A model generated the notes under the pieces. That model saw nothing but the letters and a program-made list of their open reading frames with translations. It was not told where the DNA came from and searched no databases. Position numbers and translations under genes: made by a program. A stretch of 64,000 nt of DNA from Thermoanaerobaculia bacterium (lineage in GTDB: Bacteria; Acidobacteriota; Thermoanaerobaculia; Multivoradales; J023), in the NCBI GenBank assembly GCA_030431255.1, contig JAUIJL010000002.1, positions 620,001-684,000 on the forward strand. Reading direction: 5' to 3'. Positions 61,254 to 64,000 of the stretch are shown here, one piece after another. How positions within the stretch are numbered: position 1 is the stretch's first letter; the number at the start of each line of letters is the position of its first letter.

Positions 61254-64000
61254 ATGACCTTTTCCACTCGCCCCTGGCTATACCTTTCGATTCTTCTCCT
61301 ACTCTTCTCGGGCGCTTGTACCAGCGTCGACAAAGCTGAGCTGGTCACCGGTGCCCCGCCGGTTCCTCCCACGGTCGCCGCCGCTGAAACGGCTGCCTCC
61401 GACGCGGCTCCTTCCCAAAGCACTGCTGAGGACGCCGCCCCCGCGGAATTCGATCCCGCCACGGCTCCCCTCGAAACGCGCCTTCCGATCGATCCGAAAA
61501 TCCGCGTCGGCACCCTCGACAACGGGCTCAAATATTTCATCAAGGTCAATAAAAAACCCGAGCAGCGGGCCGAGCTACGGATCGCTCTCGACGCGGGGTC
61601 GGTGCTCGAAGACGACGACCAGCTCGGCATGGCCCACTTCGTGGAGCACATGGCCTTCAACGGCACGGAGAACTTCGAAAAGCACGAGCTCGTGGACTAT
61701 CTGCAATCCATCGGCATGCGCTTCGGTGCCGACATCAACGCCTCCACCGGCTTCGACCAAACCATTTACAAGCTCACCGTTCCCACGGACGATCCAGAGA
61801 CCTTGAGCCGCGCCGTCCTGGTGCTCAGCGACCAAGCCGGCCGGGTCTCTTTCGACCCGGAAGAAATCGACAAAGAGCGAGGAGTGGTGCTGGAAGAGTG
61901 GCGCCGGAGCCGCGGCGCTTATATGCGCCTGGCCAACAAACAGCTGCCGGTGATGTTCGAAGGCTCCAAATACGCCGAACGCCTGCCCATCGGCACCGCC
62001 GACAGCATTCAGAACAGCTCCCACGAGGCCATTCAGCGCTTTTTCGACACCTGGTACCGCCCGGACCTGATGGCGGTCGTGGCCGTCGGCGACTTCGATC
62101 CGGACGTCATCGAAGGCCTGATCGAAGAGCACTTCGGCAGCCTCGAGGGGCCGGAAAACCCTCCGCCCCGGCCGGAGATCGACGTTCCGCGCGTGGAGGC
62201 CACCCGCTTCAGCATTGAAACCGATCCGGAGCTCACCAGCACCAGCGTCCAGCTGATGTTCAACCAAGAATCCGGTGAGCAGGGTCGAGTTGCAGACTAC
62301 CGCCGTAGCATCATCGAGAACCTTCACACGTCGATGTTCAACGCCCGCTTCCAGGAGCTCGCCCAGGCCGTGGACTCGCCTTTTGTGGGCGCGGGCTCCA
62401 GCACCGGCTCGATCGTCCGTCCCGTATCCGCTTATCAGCTGGGAGCCACGGTCCGTGAGGGTCAAACCGAGGCGGCCATCGAGAGCCTGCTGCGCGAGCT
62501 GGAACGGCTTCGCCGCTTCGGCTTCACCGCCGGTGAGCTGGAACGGGCCAAGTTGCAAGTCCAGACTCTCTTCGAGCAGGTCTACAAAGAGCGCGACAAG
62601 CAGCGTTCCGCTGGCTTTGCTTCGGAATTTGTCCGCAGCTTCCTTTCCGGTGAGTCCATCCCCGGTATCGAGACCGAGGTCGCTCTGGTCGAGCGGTTCC
62701 TGCCGGGCATCACCTTGGACGAGGTCAACGCGCTCACCGACGAATGGGTGACCGACGACAATCGGGTGGTGGTGATCAGCGGCCCGGAAAAAGACGGCGT
62801 CGAGCTGCCCGAAGCCGACGCGGTGCTGGCGTTGTTTGATCAAGCGGCCAAGGCGGAAGTCACGGCATGGGTCGACCGCACTCGGGATCAGCCCTTATTG
62901 GCGCAAGCTCCGACCCCGGGCAAAGTGGTCGAGGAGAGCCGGCACGAGCCCACCGACATCACCGAGTGGCGTTTGAGCAATGGGGTCCGGGTGCTGCTCA
63001 AACCCACGGATTTCAAAAACGACGAGATCCTCATGAGCTCGTTCAGCCCGGGCGGCACCTCCCTGGTGGACGACGAGGATTACACCTCGGCCAGCTTCGC
63101 CACCTTCTTCCTCGGCCAGAGCGGCCTCGGCGACTTCGACTTGGTGGAGCTGAAGAAATCCTTGACCGGCAAAGTGGCCGACGCCAGCCCGTTCATCGCT
63201 GAGCTCAACGAAGGTGTCAGCGGATCGGCTTCTCCGAAAGATCTCGAAACCCTCTTCCAGCTCACCTACCTCTACTTCACCGCCCCCCGTGCCGATCAGG
63301 AGATCTACAAAAACCTGATGTCGCGCATGACCGCGGTGATCGAGAACCGCTCGAAGAGCCCCGAGACCGTATTCCGGGACGAATTCCAGAAGCGGATCTC
63401 CGGCGATCACTTCCGACGCCGCCCCCTGACCACCGAGGTGCTTGCCGAGCTCGATCCGGACGCGGCCCTCAGGACCTATCAGGATCGCTTTGCCGACGCC
63501 TCCGACTTCACCTTCATCTTCGTCGGCAACTTCGACACCGACACACTCCGGCCTTGGGTCGAGACCTATTTGGGAGGTCTGCCCTCCTCGAACCGCAACG
63601 AGTCGTGGCGGGACATCGGTCTCCAGCGCCCCGAAGGCGTGGTTCGATTCGAGGTCGAGAAGGGGCTGGAGCCGAAAAGCCTCGTGGACTTGCTCTTCCA
63701 CGGGCCGGCGGAGTGGAATCGGCAGAATCGTTTCGATTTGCTGACCCTCTCCAGGGTCTTGGAAATTCAAATGACCGAGCTGGTCCGGGAAGAAATGGGC
63801 GCCACCTACTCCGTCGGCGTTTACGGCAGCTTGAGTCGTTGGCCCGAGGAACAATTCAACCTCACGGTGCGCTACAGCTGCAATCCCGACGAGGTCGACC
63901 GGATTCTGGAGCCGATCTTCGCCAGCCTCAAGGACGTGCAGGCCAACGGGCCGGAATCGGAGATGGTGGAGAAAGTCCGGGAGAATTTGAAACGCAATCG
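61254..64000 (+). CDS. M16-family metallopeptidase lipoprotein (3' end outside window)
   Basis: The first 915 codons are present; the frame is still open at the right edge. ATG 61254 is followed by a lipoprotein signal (LYLSILLLLFSGACTS with the lipidated Cys) and an Ala/Pro-rich linker. The first M16 domain has the inverted zinc motif HFVEHMAFNG (H128, E131, H132) with a downstream Glu in the ERGVVLEEW region. Later segments (PLLAQAPTPGK, then EWRLSNGVRVLLKPT) start the second half, which shares the fold but lacks the zinc motif. This is the layout of PqqL-like or pitrilysin-type peptidases, probably periplasmic at the outer membrane. Confidence 0.92.
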   Translation, partial: MTFSTRPWLYLSILLLLFSGACTSVDKAELVTGAPPVPPTVAAAETAASDAAPSQSTAEDAAPAEFDPATAPLETRLPIDPKIRVGTLDNGLKYFIKVNKKPEQRAELRIALDAGSVLEDDDQLGMAHFVEHMAFNGTENFEKHELVDYLQSIGMRFGADINASTGFDQTIYKLTVPTDDPETLSRAVLVLSDQAGRVSFDPEEIDKERGVVLEEWRRSRGAYMRLANKQLPVMFEGSKYAERLPIGTADSIQNSSHEAIQRFFDTWYRPDLMAVVAVGDFDPDVIEGLIEEHFGSLEGPENPPPRPEIDVPRVEATRFSIETDPELTSTSVQLMFNQESGEQGRVADYRRSIIENLHTSMFNARFQELAQAVDSPFVGAGSSTGSIVRPVSAYQLGATVREGQTEAAIESLLRELERLRRFGFTAGELERAKLQVQTLFEQVYKERDKQRSAGFASEFVRSFLSGESIPGIETEVALVERFLPGITLDEVNALTDEWVTDDNRVVVISGPEKDGVELPEADAVLALFDQAAKAEVTAWVDRTRDQPLLAQAPTPGKVVEESRHEPTDITEWRLSNGVRVLLKPTDFKNDEILMSSFSPGGTSLVDDEDYTSASFATFFLGQSGLGDFDLVELKKSLTGKVADASPFIAELNEGVSGSASPKDLETLFQLTYLYFTAPRADQEIYKNLMSRMTAVIENRSKSPETVFRDEFQKRISGDHFRRRPLTTEVLAELDPDAALRTYQDRFADASDFTFIFVGNFDTDTLRPWVETYLGGLPSSNRNESWRDIGLQRPEGVVRFEVEKGLEPKSLVDLLFHGPAEWNRQNRFDLLTLSRVLEIQMTELVREEMGATYSVGVYGSLSRWPEEQFNLTVRYSCNPDEVDRILEPIFASLKDVQANGPESEMVEKVRENLKRN

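Overview
This is a high-GC window from a Gram-negative bacterium. The evidence for an outer membrane is a complete tolQ-tolR-tolA-tolB-pal-cpoB cluster, an LptE-type lipoprotein and several lipobox proteins. Three further traits fit Acidobacteriota, possibly the Thermoanaerobaculia, better than Proteobacteria: a serine/threonine kinase fused to TPRs, a secreted protein ending in a DGFESGDTSSW-type tail, and the ihfA-merR-tRNA(Pro) order. This placement is an inference, because no 16S rRNA gene is present. The DNA reads as stable chromosome: no transposase, integrase, phage gene or CRISPR array was seen. Gene starts are often set by 4-base ATGA overlaps, and GTG or TTG starts are common.

Layout. 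1-5.7 kb: tail of a possible RNase R, a SLOG-like protein, then sbcD-sbcC. 5.8-13.4 kb: a TPR kinase, a secreted repeat protein, a wax-ester-synthase-like acyltransferase coupled to a tyrosine-phosphatase-like gene, and an amidase. 13.5-20.3 kb: smc and an asparaginase, converging on etfB-etfA. 20.8-25.9 kb: Tol-Pal envelope cluster. 26.2-32.7 kb: rpsT converging on ribH-nusB-transglutaminase-lptE, then tRNA(Pro), merR, ihfA, der and a lipoprotein. 33.0-34.9 kb: tRNA(Leu) behind a near-consensus promoter, a FabZ-like dehydratase, an acyl carrier protein and rex.

35.1-42.0 kb holds a form II CO-dehydrogenase-like operon, coxS-coxL-coxM-coxD-TPR-coxE. Its TPR gene is tightly embedded between the MoxR ATPase and the VWA protein. 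dnaE follows at 42.1-45.9 kb. 46.1-52.1 kb is the most interesting stretch. A histidine kinase and OmpR-type regulator are divergent from a coupled VWA-PspA-membrane-protein operon, followed by a convergent small CxxC/CxxC protein. Both promoter regions carry 11-bp-spaced direct repeats with a similar core, which suggests one regulator controlling an envelope-stress module.

52.3-64 kb: a membrane glycosyltransferase-like protein, oligopeptidase B, a saccharopine-dehydrogenase-like enzyme, rsgA, an S1-domain protein and the first 915 codons of an M16 metallopeptidase lipoprotein that leaves the window.

Small-scale structure includes a dispersed palindromic repeat seen twice (18.46 and 59.54 kb) with compensatory stem changes. 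There are also three short GC-rich tandem repeats between genes, several hairpin terminators, and a nested inverted repeat before the saccharopine-dehydrogenase-like gene.
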